Shown: one piece after another, positions 54,458 to 63,712 of the stretch
How positions within the stretch are numbered: the first letter of the stretch is position 1
How the letters are laid out: every line of letters begins with the position of its first letter
Origin: Firmicutes bacterium ASF500
Lineage (GTDB): Bacteria > Bacillota > Clostridia > Oscillospirales > Oscillospiraceae
Assembly: GCA_000492175.2 (NCBI GenBank)
Contig: CP097573.1
Span: 1,488,001 to 1,552,000, forward strand
Direction of reading: 5' to 3'
Length of the DNA stretch: 64,000 nucleotides
Notes under the pieces: model-generated
Databases searched by the model: none
Told to the model about the DNA's origin: nothing
The model's input: the letters and a program-made list of their open reading frames with translations, nothing else
Program-made: the position numbers and the translations under genes

Positions 54458-54569
54458 GCCTCCCTCATGCGAGGGAGGTGGCATCCGCGAAGCGGATGAC
54501 GGAGGGAGTCCGTTGATGGAAAACTCCCTCAGTCAGCCTGCGGCTGACAGCTCCCTCAGAGAGGGAGCC
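54458..54569. repeat. Composite palindromic repeat after argF (family E, 112 bp)
   Basis: It begins GCCTCCCTC and ends GAGGGAGCC. Internal hairpins are CCTCCCTCATGCGAGGGAGG, GCATCCGCGAAGCGGATG and GTCAGCCTGCGGCTGAC. The architecture resembles the 137-bp repeat at 50417-50553 with different sequences. It could act as the arg operon's 3' end. Confidence 0.75.
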
Positions 54570-54576
54570 AGTTTTA

Positions 54577-55491
54577 TTATTCCCCCATCAGCAGGCACAT
54601 GACCGCCTTCTGGGCATGGAGGCGGTTCTCCGCCTCGTCAAAGATCTCCCCGGCGTGGGCCTCGAATACGTCGGCGGTGATCTCCTCCCCCCGGTGGGCG
54701 GGCAGGCAGTGCTGCACCATACAGCCGGGGTTGGTGAGGGCCATCAGCCCGGCGTTGACCTGATAGCCCGCGAAAGCCTTCTCCCGGACCGCCTTCTCCT
54801 CCTCCTGACCCATGGAGGCCCACACGTCGGTGAACACCACGTCGGCCCCGGCGGCGGCGTCCTTGGGCGCGCGGCAGAGGGTGAATTTATGATCGGGACC
54901 GCTTTTGGCAAAATCCAGCACCTGGGGGTCGGGGTCGTAGCCCTCGGGACAGGCCACAGCCACCTCCATCCCCATTTTCAGTCCGCCCACGATGAGGGAG
55001 TTTGCCATATTGTTGCCGTCGCCGATGTAGCACAGCTTCAGGCCCTCCAGCACCGCCTTGTGCTCCCGGACGGTAAGCAGGTCGGCCAGCACCTGACAGG
55101 GGTGGCAGAAATCGGTAAGGCCGTTGATGACGGGGATGGAGGCGTATTGGGCCAGCTGCTCCACCTCCTCCTGGCCGAAGGTGCGGATCATGATTCCGTC
55201 GCAGTAGCGGGACAGCACCCGGGCGGTGTCCTCCACAGGCTCCCCCCGGCCAATCTGGCTCTCCTTCCCCGATAGGAACAGGGCGTGCCCTCCCAGCTGG
55301 AACATCCCAGCCTCGAAGGACACCCGGGTCCGGGTGGAGTTCTTTTCAAAGATCATCGCCAGGGTCTTGCCCTCCAGATACTTCTGGGGGATGCCGTGCT
55401 TTTTCTCGTATTTCAGCTGGTCCGCCTTGTTCAGAATGGCTTCAATGTCCTCCCTGGACAGGTCCAGCAGCTTTAACAGGTCTTTTTTCAT
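54577..55491 (-). CDS. argF: Ornithine carbamoyltransferase
   Basis: Makes citrulline from ornithine and carbamoyl phosphate. The 304-aa protein has the carbamoyl-phosphate loop FEKNSTRTRVSFE, the HPCQ motif in LTDFCHPCQVLADLL, ornithine-site DVWASMGQEEE and the HCLPAHRGEE motif. It is last in the minus-strand series argG-argH-argC-argJ-argB-argD-argF. It is separated from argD by a family B repeat, and a family E repeat follows it. Confidence 0.97.
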   Translation of the reverse strand: MKKDLLKLLDLSREDIEAILNKADQLKYEKKHGIPQKYLEGKTLAMIFEKNSTRTRVSFEAGMFQLGGHALFLSGKESQIGRGEPVEDTARVLSRYCDGIMIRTFGQEEVEQLAQYASIPVINGLTDFCHPCQVLADLLTVREHKAVLEGLKLCYIGDGNNMANSLIVGGLKMGMEVAVACPEGYDPDPQVLDFAKSGPDHKFTLCRAPKDAAAGADVVFTDVWASMGQEEEKAVREKAFAGYQVNAGLMALTNPGCMVQHCLPAHRGEEITADVFEAHAGEIFDEAENRLHAQKAVMCLLMGE

Positions 55492-55522
55492 GGTCAGCGC
55501 TCCTAACAGATGTTGATTTGTG

Positions 55523-55607
55523 TGTAGGGGCGCATAGTATGCGCCCGCAGGCGGCCACAGGCCGCCCCTACGCGGAAATACACGGGCGGATGATATCCGC
55601 CCCTACA
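55523..55607. repeat. TGTAGGG-type repeat (family B) between argD and argF
   Basis: 85 bp from TGTAGGGGCG to CGCCCCTACA, containing GCATAGTATGC and GGCGGCCACAGGCCGCC hairpins and a GGGCGGATGATATCCGCCC palindrome. It ends five bases before the argD stop. Confidence 0.85.
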
Positions 55608-55611
55608 AGAA

Positions 55612-56790
55612 TTATCCCAGCGTCTCCTTCAGAATAGCCAGCCCCTTGTCTATCTCCTCCTGGGTGATGGTGAGGGGGGGCAGGAAGCGCAGGCCGGGGC
55701 CGGCGGTGAGGACCAGCAGTCCGTTTTTGATGAGCCTGGCGGCAAGGTCCCGGTTGGTCCAGCCCTCCTTCACCTCCACGCCGGTCATCAGGCCCATGCC
55801 CCGGGTCTTGCCCAGACAGGGCAGGGCCAGCTCCTCCACCTGGGCCCGGAGGTAGTCCCCCTTCTCCGTCACCTGGGCCAGGAAAGCGCCGTCCAGCCGG
55901 TCCAGTACGTGACAGGCGGCGGCGGCGGCGATGGGGTTGCCGCCGAAGGTGGTGCCGTGGGTGCCGGGGGTGAAGACATCCCGGCACCGCTCATTTGCCA
56001 TTACGCCGCCGAAGGGCAGGCCCCCGGCGATGCCCTTGGCGAAGGAGACCGCGTCGGGCTGGATGCCGTACTGCTGGAATGCGAACAGAGTGCCCGTGCG
56101 CCCCACGCCGGTCTGGACCTCGTCCACCAGGAAGAGCCATTCCCGCTTGGCGCACAGGTCCGCCGCCTTCTCCACAAACTCCCGGTCCAGAGGCAGTACG
56201 CCCCCCTCCCCCTGAATCAGCTCCACCATGACGGCGCAGACATCGTGGCCCGCCACCTCCTCCAGGCTGTCCATGTCGTTGGCGCTGGCGTAGCGGAAGC
56301 CCTCGGTAAAGGGGAAGAAATAGTCGTGGAACTTGTCCTGGCCGGTGGCGGCCAAGGTGGTGATGGTCCGGCCATGGAAGGAGTTGCGCAGAGTGATCAC
56401 TGTCCCCCGGCCCTTGCCGTACCGGTCAAAGGACCATTTGCGGGCCAGCTTAATCATAGCCTCGTTGGCCTCCGCCCCGGAGTTGCCGAACATCACGTTA
56501 GACATCCCCGTGCGGGTACACAGCTTCTCCGCTGCTTTGGCGTAGGGCTCGGTATAGAACAGATTGGAGATGTGGGCCAGCTTGGCGGCCTGACGGGTCA
56601 CCGCCTCCAGCCATCCCTGGTCCCCGTGGCCCAGGGAGGCCACGCCGATGCCGGCGGTGAAGTCAATATACTCCTTCCCGTCCACATCCCAGAGGGTGGC
56701 TCCCTCCCCCCGGTCGATGGCCACCGGGAACCGGCTGTAGGAGTGCATCACATATTGCTCATCCAAATTTTTTATCTCTTCAAAGGTCAT
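55612..56790 (-). CDS. argD: Acetylornithine aminotransferase
   Basis: PLP-dependent class III aminotransferase converting N-acetylglutamate semialdehyde to N-acetylornithine. The 392-aa protein has FTAGIGVASLGHGD, NSGAEANEAMIKLARKW, NSFHGRTITTLAATG, the cofactor aspartate in LFLVDEVQTGVGRTG and the Schiff-base lysine in VSFAKGIAGGLPFG. ATG 56790 follows AAGGAGG at nine bases; the frame upstream of it runs through a repeat and is not coding. It lies between two family B repeats. Confidence 0.96.
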   Translation of the reverse strand: MTFEEIKNLDEQYVMHSYSRFPVAIDRGEGATLWDVDGKEYIDFTAGIGVASLGHGDQGWLEAVTRQAAKLAHISNLFYTEPYAKAAEKLCTRTGMSNVMFGNSGAEANEAMIKLARKWSFDRYGKGRGTVITLRNSFHGRTITTLAATGQDKFHDYFFPFTEGFRYASANDMDSLEEVAGHDVCAVMVELIQGEGGVLPLDREFVEKAADLCAKREWLFLVDEVQTGVGRTGTLFAFQQYGIQPDAVSFAKGIAGGLPFGGVMANERCRDVFTPGTHGTTFGGNPIAAAAACHVLDRLDGAFLAQVTEKGDYLRAQVEELALPCLGKTRGMGLMTGVEVKEGWTNRDLAARLIKNGLLVLTAGPGLRFLPPLTITQEEIDKGLAILKETLG

Positions 56791-56816
56791 TAGGGAGGGC
56801 CTCCTTATTTGGCGTA

Positions 56817-56886
56817 TGTAGGGGCGGATATCATCCGCCCACCGGATCCGATGTGTATTCACGGGCGGATAATATCCGCCCCTACA
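56817..56886. repeat. TGTAGGG-type repeat (family B) between argB and argD
   Basis: 70 bp from TGTAGGGGCGGATATCATCC to GGATAATATCCGCCCCTACA, with a short asymmetric centre. It fills nearly the whole intergenic gap. Confidence 0.88.
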
Positions 56887-56898
56887 GTTCAAGTCCCG

Positions 56899-57756
56899 TC
56901 AGTTCGTGAGCATGGTCCCAATGCCCGCGTCGGACAGCAGCTCGATCAGGATGGAGTGCTCCACCCGCCCGTCCAGGATGACGGCGGATTTGACGCCGGA
57001 GCGGACGCTCTCCACACAGCAGTCCACCTTGGGGATCATGCCGCCGGAGATGACGCCCTCCCGCTCCAGGGCGGGGACGGAGGACAGCTGTAATTCCGGA
57101 ATCAGGGTGGACTCGTCCCTGGGGTCCCGGAGCAGGCCCCGCACATCGGTGAGGAGGAGAAGCCGTTCCGCCTCCAGCGCGGTAGCCAGCTTGGCGGCGG
57201 CGGTGTCGGCGTTGATGTTGTAGGACACGTCGGCGTCCACCCCCTGGGCCACGGTGGACACCACGGGGATATAGCCGCAGTTCAGTGCGTCAAAGACAGG
57301 GGCGGCGTCCACCTTGACGATCTCTCCTACCAAGCCATACTTCTCGTCCAGTATTTTAGCCTGGAACAGCCCGCCGTCCAGGCCGCACAGGCCGATGGCC
57401 CTGCCCCCCAGGCGGTTCAGGGTAGCCACCAGGTTCTTGTTCACCTGGCCGCAGAGGATCTGCTGGACCACAGCCATAGTCTCCTCGTCGGTATACCGCA
57501 GGCCGTCCACAAAGCGGGACTCGATGTTCAGCCGCTTCAGCATCTGGCTGATCTCCGGCCCGCCGCCGTGGACCACCACCACCCGGACGCCCACCAGGGA
57601 CAACAGGATGATATCGGAAATCACCGCCTGGCGCAGCTCCTGGGAGATCATAGCGTTGCCGCCATATTTTACGACGACGGTTTTACCGGTGTATTTTTGA
57701 ATATAAGGCAGGGCCTCGGCCAATACCTGGGCCCGGTCGATTTCGTTGAAGGACAT
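56899..57756 (-). CDS. argB: Acetylglutamate kinase
   Basis: Phosphorylates N-acetylglutamate, usually the arginine-inhibited step when ArgJ recycles acetyl groups. The 285-aa amino-acid-kinase-family protein shows KTVVVKYGGNAM, VVVHGGGPEISQMLKRLNI, the substrate-binding RFVDGLRYTDEETM, NINADTAAAKLATAL and LLLTDVRGLL. ATG 57756 has GGAGG six to seven bases upstream. The frame further upstream enters a repeat. The N-terminal helix (SFNEIDRAQVLAEALPYIQK) resembles that of feedback-inhibited hexameric enzymes, so inhibition by arginine is plausible. Confidence 0.97.
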   Translation of the reverse strand: MSFNEIDRAQVLAEALPYIQKYTGKTVVVKYGGNAMISQELRQAVISDIILLSLVGVRVVVVHGGGPEISQMLKRLNIESRFVDGLRYTDEETMAVVQQILCGQVNKNLVATLNRLGGRAIGLCGLDGGLFQAKILDEKYGLVGEIVKVDAAPVFDALNCGYIPVVSTVAQGVDADVSYNINADTAAAKLATALEAERLLLLTDVRGLLRDPRDESTLIPELQLSSVPALEREGVISGGMIPKVDCCVESVRSGVKSAVILDGRVEHSILIELLSDAGIGTMLTN

Positions 57757-57772
57757 GGTTCCACCTCCACAT

Positions 57773-57851
57773 TGTAGGGCGCGACGACCCCGGCGCGCCG
57801 TTTTCACAAATGCCTCATGACAGGCGGCGCGCCGGGTCGTCGCGCCCTACA
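57773..57851. repeat. TGTAGGG-type repeat (family A) between argJ and argB
   Basis: 79 bp from TGTAGGGCGCGACGACC to GGGTCGTCGCGCCCTACA with a 24-nt variable centre. Confidence 0.9.
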
Positions 57852-57861
57852 AAAACATATC

Positions 57862-59085
57862 TCAGGTCCGATAGTCTCCGTTGATCTTCACATAGTCATA
57901 GGTCAGGTCGCAGCCCCAACACTCGGCGGAGTCGTCGCCCTCGTGGAGATCCACGGCAATGACGACCTCCTTTTCGGTCAGGACCTTTTTGGCAAGGTCC
58001 TCGTCAAAGGCCAGGCCGTCACCCTGCTTACAGACCAGGATAGAGCCGGCGGAAGATTCAAAGGAGATATCCACATGCTCCGGGCGGAAGGGGGCCTTGG
58101 AATAGCCCATAGCGCACAGCACCCGGCCCCAGTTGGCGTCGGAGCCGAACATAGCCGCCTTCACCAGGGCGGAGCCCACCACGGCCTTCGCCAGCCGCTC
58201 GGCGGACTCCTCGCTCCGGGCCCCGGTCATTTTGCAGGTGACCAGCTTGCTGGCCCCCTCGCCGTCTCCGGCGATGTCCCGGGCCAGGTGGCGGCAGACG
58301 TAGTCCAGCGCCAACTTGAAGGTCTCATAGCCTTCGTCCTTCCACTCGATGAGCTCATTGCCCGCCATACCGTTAGCCAGCACCACGCAGGTGTCGTTGG
58401 TGGAGGTGTCCCCGTCCACGGTGACCCGGTTGAAGGTCACCGCCGTCACCTCATGGAGGACCTCGGAGAGCAGCTCGGTGGTGATGGCGCAGTCGGTGGT
58501 GATAAAGGCCAGCATGGTGCCCATGTTGGGGTGGATCATGCCGGAGCCCTTGGCAATGGCCCCGATTTTGACCTCCCTGCCCCCCAGCTCAAAGGAGACG
58601 GCGATCTCCTTTTTCACCGTGTCGGTGGTCATGATGGCGGTGGCGGCCGCGTCGGAGCCCTCCGGGGACAGGGCGGCGGCCACCTTGGGCAGGCCGGTCT
58701 GAATGGCCTGGATGTTGATGGTCTGGCCGATGACGCCGGTGGAACAGACAACAAAGTCAGCCGCCTCCCGGCCGGTGGCCTTGGCGGCGAAGAGGCACAT
58801 GGCCTCGGCGTTCTCGTGGCTCATGGGACAGCAGGCGTTGGCGTTGCCGCTGTTTGCCACCACACCCCAGGCGGTGCCGTCCTCCAGGTGGTCCATGGTC
58901 ACATAGATGGGAGCCGCCTTCACCCGGTTCATGGTGTACACTCCGGCGGCGGCGCACTCCTTCTCCGAGAGGATCAGCGCCAGATCGTTCTTGGAGGGAC
59001 TGCTCCCCTCCTTCACGCCGCAGTGAATGCCCGCGGCCTTGAAGCCCTGGGCGGCGCACACGCCGCCGGTGATTTCCTTTATCAT
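57862..59085 (-). CDS. argJ: Glutamate N-acetyltransferase (ornithine acetyltransferase)
   Basis: Transfers the acetyl group from acetylornithine to glutamate, and in some members also uses acetyl-CoA. The 407-aa precursor self-cleaves before a threonine. Here the site is MIHPNMGTMLAFI, with glycine where alanine is usual before the threonine. Other landmarks are NDLALILSEKECAAAGVYT, VVANSGNANACCP and NRVTVDGDTSTNDTCVVLAN. The product forms an alpha/beta heterodimer pair. Whether it is mono- or bifunctional cannot be told from sequence. No argA or argE is in the window, consistent with a cyclic pathway. Confidence 0.96.
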   Translation of the reverse strand: MIKEITGGVCAAQGFKAAGIHCGVKEGSSPSKNDLALILSEKECAAAGVYTMNRVKAAPIYVTMDHLEDGTAWGVVANSGNANACCPMSHENAEAMCLFAAKATGREAADFVVCSTGVIGQTINIQAIQTGLPKVAAALSPEGSDAAATAIMTTDTVKKEIAVSFELGGREVKIGAIAKGSGMIHPNMGTMLAFITTDCAITTELLSEVLHEVTAVTFNRVTVDGDTSTNDTCVVLANGMAGNELIEWKDEGYETFKLALDYVCRHLARDIAGDGEGASKLVTCKMTGARSEESAERLAKAVVGSALVKAAMFGSDANWGRVLCAMGYSKAPFRPEHVDISFESSAGSILVCKQGDGLAFDEDLAKKVLTEKEVVIAVDLHEGDDSAECWGCDLTYDYVKINGDYRT

Positions 59086-59105
59086 CGTATCATTCTCCTC
59101 GTATT

Positions 59106-59184
59106 TGTAGGGCGCGACGACTCGGCGCGCCGTTTCAACGTAAGGGCCTTATGCGAGGCGGCGCGCCGGGTCGTCGCGCCCTAC
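59106..59184. repeat. TGTAGGG-type repeat (family A) between argC and argJ
   Basis: 79 bp, the same arms as at 57773-57851 with a different centre (GTTTCAACGTAAGGGCC...). Confidence 0.9.
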
Positions 59185-59193
59185 AGGCCCGCT

Positions 59194-60135
59194 TTAAAGC
59201 GCAAGCCCCTTCGTCTCCTCAAAGCCCAGCATCAGGTTCATGTTCTGCACCGCCGCGCCGGACGCACCCTTGCCCAGGTTGTCCAGCCGGGCGGAGAGGA
59301 GGAACTGCTCCTCTCTGCCGTTGACAAAAATCTGAAGGATGTCCCGCCCGGCCAGGTTGTTGGAGCCGATGAAGCCGCAGGTAGGGGCGTCGGCGGGGCG
59401 GAGCTCCACCACGACGCTGCCGGCGTAGTAGCCGCCGTACAGCTCCCGCAGGATCTCAATGGACTGCTTCCCCTCCAGCTCCTCCGCCCACAGGGGGAGG
59501 GTGACCACCATGCCCTGGGGGTAGCCGCAGATCATGGGGGTAAATAGGGGCGGACGCTCCAGTCCGGCCACAGCGGCCATCTCGGGCAGATGCTTGTGAG
59601 ACAGCGTGACCGCGTAATGCCGGGGGCTGTCCAGCTCTGGGTCACGGTCCCGGTCAGTATACTGGGCGATGGCCTTTTTCCCTGCCCCGGTGTAGCCCGA
59701 CAGAGCGTGGCAGGTCAGCCGCACCTTGGGAGACAAAACTCCCTTTTCCACCAGGGGCCGGGCCAGGGAGAGGAAACCGGTGGCGTAGCAGCCGGGGTTG
59801 GCTACCCGCTTGGCGGTGATAATCTTCTCCCGCTGGCCGTGGAGCTCCGGGAAGCCATAGACCCAATCCGGATCGGTCCGGTGGGCGGTGGAGCAGTCGA
59901 TCACTCGGGTGTTCTCATTTTCAATGAGGGACACCGCCTCCACGGCGGCCCCGTCGGGCAGGCAGAGGAAAACCAAATCGGCGGCGTTGAGGAGCTTTCT
60001 CCGCTCCTCAGTCTCCTTCCGCTTGGCCGGGTCGATGAGGAGGAGCTCAATGTCCTCCCTGGCCCCCAGCCGGTCATAAATTTGCAGGCCGGTGGTGCCC
60101 TCCTGCCCGTCGATATATATTTTTGGCTTACTCAT
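59194..60135 (-). CDS. argC: N-acetyl-gamma-glutamyl-phosphate reductase, short type
   Basis: NADPH-dependent reduction of acetylglutamyl phosphate to the semialdehyde. At 313 aa it belongs to the shorter 'type 2' group rather than the roughly 345-aa type. It shows the nucleotide-binding IYIDGQEGTTGLQIYDRL, VFLCLPDGAAVEAVSLIEN, the catalytic cysteine in RVANPGCYATGFLSLARPL and SGYTGAGKKAIAQY. Its start overlaps the argH stop by four bases (ATGA), the tightest coupling in the arg cluster and one of only two gene junctions there without a repeat. Confidence 0.95.
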   Translation of the reverse strand: MSKPKIYIDGQEGTTGLQIYDRLGAREDIELLLIDPAKRKETEERRKLLNAADLVFLCLPDGAAVEAVSLIENENTRVIDCSTAHRTDPDWVYGFPELHGQREKIITAKRVANPGCYATGFLSLARPLVEKGVLSPKVRLTCHALSGYTGAGKKAIAQYTDRDRDPELDSPRHYAVTLSHKHLPEMAAVAGLERPPLFTPMICGYPQGMVVTLPLWAEELEGKQSIEILRELYGGYYAGSVVVELRPADAPTCGFIGSNNLAGRDILQIFVNGREEQFLLSARLDNLGKGASGAAVQNMNLMLGFEETKGLAL

Positions 60136-61511
60136 GCCCGGGCCTCCACAAACTCCTCAATGAGGGAAATCTGCTTCTCTACGCTCTCCCGGGCGGGACC
60201 GCCGTAGACCTTGCGGCCATTGACGCAGGTTTTCAGCGCCAGCGCCTGATACACATCGGTGTCGAACAGGCTGGAGATGGCCCGGAAGTCCCGGAGGGTG
60301 AGGGTGTCCAGGGTGTCCCCCGTCTTGATACACAGGTTGACCAGCCGGCCCACGATCATGTAGGCCTCCCGGAAGGGCAGGCCCTTCTTCACCAGATAGT
60401 CGGCGCAGTCGGTGGCGTTGATGAAGCCTCCGGCGGCGGCCTTTGCCATATCCTTGGGCCGGACGGTGAGGGTGTCCACCATGGCGGCGAAGACGGGCAG
60501 ACACAGCTCCACCGTGTCAATGGCGTCGAACAGGGACTCCTTGTCCTCCTGCATGTCCTTGTTATAGGCCAGGGGGAGGGCCTTCATCACGGTGAGCAGG
60601 GCGACCAGGTCGCCGTACACCCGGCCCGTCTTGCCCCGGACCAGCTCGGCCACGTCGGGGTTTTTCTTCTGGGGCATGATGGACGAGCCGGTGGAGTAGG
60701 CGTCGTCCAGGTCCACGTATTTGAACTCCCAGGAGCACCACAGGATGATCTCCTCGGAGAACCGGGACAGGTGCATCATCATAATGGACAGGGCGGACAG
60801 CAGCTCAATGGCGTAGTCCCGGTCGGAAACTGAATCCATAGAGTTATCCGTCGGCTTTTTAAAACCCAGCGTGTTCGCCGTCTCGAACCGGTCCACCGGA
60901 TAGGTGGAGGTGGCCAGGGCCCCGGCCCCCAGGGGACACTCGTCCAGACGGTCCAGGCAGTCCTCCAGCCGGGTGATGTCCCGCTTGAACATATTGGCGT
61001 AGGCCATCATGTAGTGCGCGAAGGTGGTGGGCTGGGCCCGCTGGAGGTGCGTGTAGCCAGGCATGACGGTGTCCAGATTGGCCCGCGCCTTCTTCATCAG
61101 CACCTTTTCCAGCTCCAGCACCTGGCCGATGATGGCGGGGATCTCCTCCTTTACATACAGCCGGGTGTCCACCGCAACTTGGTCATTCCGGGACCGGGCG
61201 GTGTGCAGCCGCTTGCCGGCCTCCCCCACCCGCTGGGTGAGCTCGGCCTCAATGTTCATATGGATGTCCTCGTTGTCCAGGGAGAACTCCACCTGACCGG
61301 CCTCGATGTCGGCCAGAATGGCCTGTAAGCCGGATACAATGGTGTCCGCCTCGTGGGCCTCGATGATGCCGCACTTGCCCAGCATCCGGGCGTGGGCGAT
61401 GGACCCGGCAATGTCTTGGCCGTAAAGCCGGGCGTCGAAGCCAATGGAGGAGTTAAAGTCGTTTACAAGGGTGTCGGTTTCCTTTTGGAACCGTCCGGCC
61501 CAGAGTTTCAT
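60132..61511 (-). CDS. argH: Argininosuccinate lyase
   Basis: Releases fumarate from argininosuccinate to give arginine. The 459-aa protein of the fumarase/aspartase superfamily has KLWAGRFQKETDTLVNDFNS, HTARSRNDQVAVDTRLYV, PGYTHLQRAQPTTFAHYMM and the signature GSSIMPQKKNPDVAELVRG with the catalytic serine. AAGGAG lies seven bases before ATG 61511. It follows argG after a gap filled by two repeats and overlaps argC. Confidence 0.97.
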   Translation of the reverse strand: MKLWAGRFQKETDTLVNDFNSSIGFDARLYGQDIAGSIAHARMLGKCGIIEAHEADTIVSGLQAILADIEAGQVEFSLDNEDIHMNIEAELTQRVGEAGKRLHTARSRNDQVAVDTRLYVKEEIPAIIGQVLELEKVLMKKARANLDTVMPGYTHLQRAQPTTFAHYMMAYANMFKRDITRLEDCLDRLDECPLGAGALATSTYPVDRFETANTLGFKKPTDNSMDSVSDRDYAIELLSALSIMMMHLSRFSEEIILWCSWEFKYVDLDDAYSTGSSIMPQKKNPDVAELVRGKTGRVYGDLVALLTVMKALPLAYNKDMQEDKESLFDAIDTVELCLPVFAAMVDTLTVRPKDMAKAAAGGFINATDCADYLVKKGLPFREAYMIVGRLVNLCIKTGDTLDTLTLRDFRAISSLFDTDVYQALALKTCVNGRKVYGGPARESVEKQISLIEEFVEARA

Positions 61512-61542
61512 AGTGATCGCTCCTTAATCTTGCGAATTGCCT

Positions 61543-61614
61543 TGGTAGGGGCGGCCTTTGGCCGCCCGCCAATTACGCGCCTGATTTATTCGGGCGGATC
61601 ATATCCGCCCCTGC
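61543..61614. repeat. TGTAGGG-type repeat (family B), variant, between argG and argH
   Basis: Starts TTGGTAGGGGCGGCC and ends CCGCCCCTGCA, so both ends deviate slightly from the consensus. It contains GGGCGGATCATATCCGCCC. It lies 11 bp from a family A copy. Confidence 0.8.
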
Positions 61615-61625
61615 ATACGGTGCTC

Positions 61626-61705
61626 TGTAGGGCGCGACGACCCCGGCGCGCCGCTTTTGCGCAGACGCTTACGAGAGGCGGCGCGCCGGGTCGTCGCGCC
61701 CTACA
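61626..61705. repeat. TGTAGGG-type repeat (family A) between argG and argH
   Basis: 80 bp, arms as in the other family A copies. It is in tandem with the family B copy just before it and ends eight bases before the argG stop. Confidence 0.9.
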
Positions 61706-61713
61706 AAGAAGCC

Positions 61714-62928
<1,215 letters not shown>

Positions 62929-62994
62929 AGGTTTTCTCCTCCAAATTCTCCGGTGCGGACCTCCATTTCCCGGCCCGCACGCTTTTATGGGGAT

Positions 62995-63023
62995 AGCATA
63001 TCACGCTTTCCCCCGGATTGCAA
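62995..63023 (-). promoter_or_regulatory. Promoter of argG
   Basis: On the minus strand TTGCAA (63018-63023), a 17-bp spacer and TATGCT (62995-63000), about 65 bp before ATG. Confidence 0.75.
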
Positions 63024-63084
63024 GTGCTTTTTTGCATGACTATACATTTATCTCCGGTTTCCTTCCAGATATTTTTCACAAAAA

Positions 63085-63097
63085 CGAATATTATTCG
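63085..63097. promoter_or_regulatory. AT-rich palindrome, possible ArgR box
   Basis: CGAATATTATTCG is a perfect 13-bp palindrome resembling an ARG-box half-site pair (consensus near TGAATWWWWATTCA). It lies about 62 bp upstream of the argG -35 and about 90 bp upstream of the Hpt promoter. The second box expected for ArgR is not clear. Confidence 0.4.
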
Positions 63098-63185
63098 AAT
63101 ATATATGTATATTTATTCTCGCCAGTCCGGGCCGCAATATTTTTTGGCAAACAAGCTTTTCCCCCTAGCCGAGCTCAAAAAACTG

Positions 63186-63194
63186 TGTTATAAT
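63186..63194 (+). promoter_or_regulatory. Extended -10 promoter of the Hpt operon
   Basis: TGT precedes TATAAT (63189-63194). No clear -35. The transcript would have a leader of about 95 nt. Confidence 0.7.
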
Positions 63195-63296
63195 GTAGGC
63201 GCTGTCTGCGCTTTACTCATGTTTCAGTCCAAAGCGCCCCGGCCCTTGGACGGGGTCCCCCTGGCGCAAACTTGTAAAGAAAGGAACGACCAATTT

Positions 63297-63695
63297 ATGG
63301 ATGAGATTCAGAGCTGTCTGGACGTACTGAGAGAAAACGATGTAGATGTGGATACCGCGGTAGACCGGCTGATGGGCAACGACAACCTGTATTTGGAGTT
63401 CATCAAGCGCCTGCCGGAGGAGCTGAACCTGGCAACCCTTCGGGACGCCCTGGCCCAGGAGGACGCGGAGTCCTTCCATTTCCACCTCCACAACCTGAAG
63501 GGCTTTGCCGTCAATCTGGGGATCACTGAGATCGCCGAGGCCGCGCAGGCCGGCCTGACCGAGTTCCGGATCAGCCAGTTCCGCAACATCACCAAGCTGG
63601 AGGGGCTTTTGCAGGAAATCGAGGCCTCCGGTGAAAAGTTCGCTTCCGCTCTTGTAGAGATTAAGGAGATTGAACATGCCAACGACGATGCTTGA
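63297..63695 (+). CDS. Histidine-containing phosphotransfer (Hpt) domain protein
   Basis: A 132-aa protein that is essentially a single Hpt four-helix bundle. The phosphorylatable histidine is in FHLHNLKGFAVNLGI (HxxKG). The first part (MDEIQSCLDVLRENDVDVDT) resembles Hpt leaders that precede the bundle. ATG 63297 has AAAGGA about 12 bases upstream; the longer open frame includes the promoter. It carries a phosphoryl group between a histidine kinase and receivers. A response regulator gene begins 17 bp downstream, making an Hpt-receiver pair. No kinase is visible before the window ends. Confidence 0.85.
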   Translation: MDEIQSCLDVLRENDVDVDTAVDRLMGNDNLYLEFIKRLPEELNLATLRDALAQEDAESFHFHLHNLKGFAVNLGITEIAEAAQAGLTEFRISQFRNITKLEGLLQEIEASGEKFASALVEIKEIEHANDDA

Positions 63696-63712
63696 GAAAG
63701 GAGGCGGAAGGT

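Noticed and set aside
54458..61705. CRISPR array, considered because of repeated palindromes
   Set aside because: The repeats are spread over kilobases between genes, with arms of unequal length and no regular spacers. No cas genes are present.
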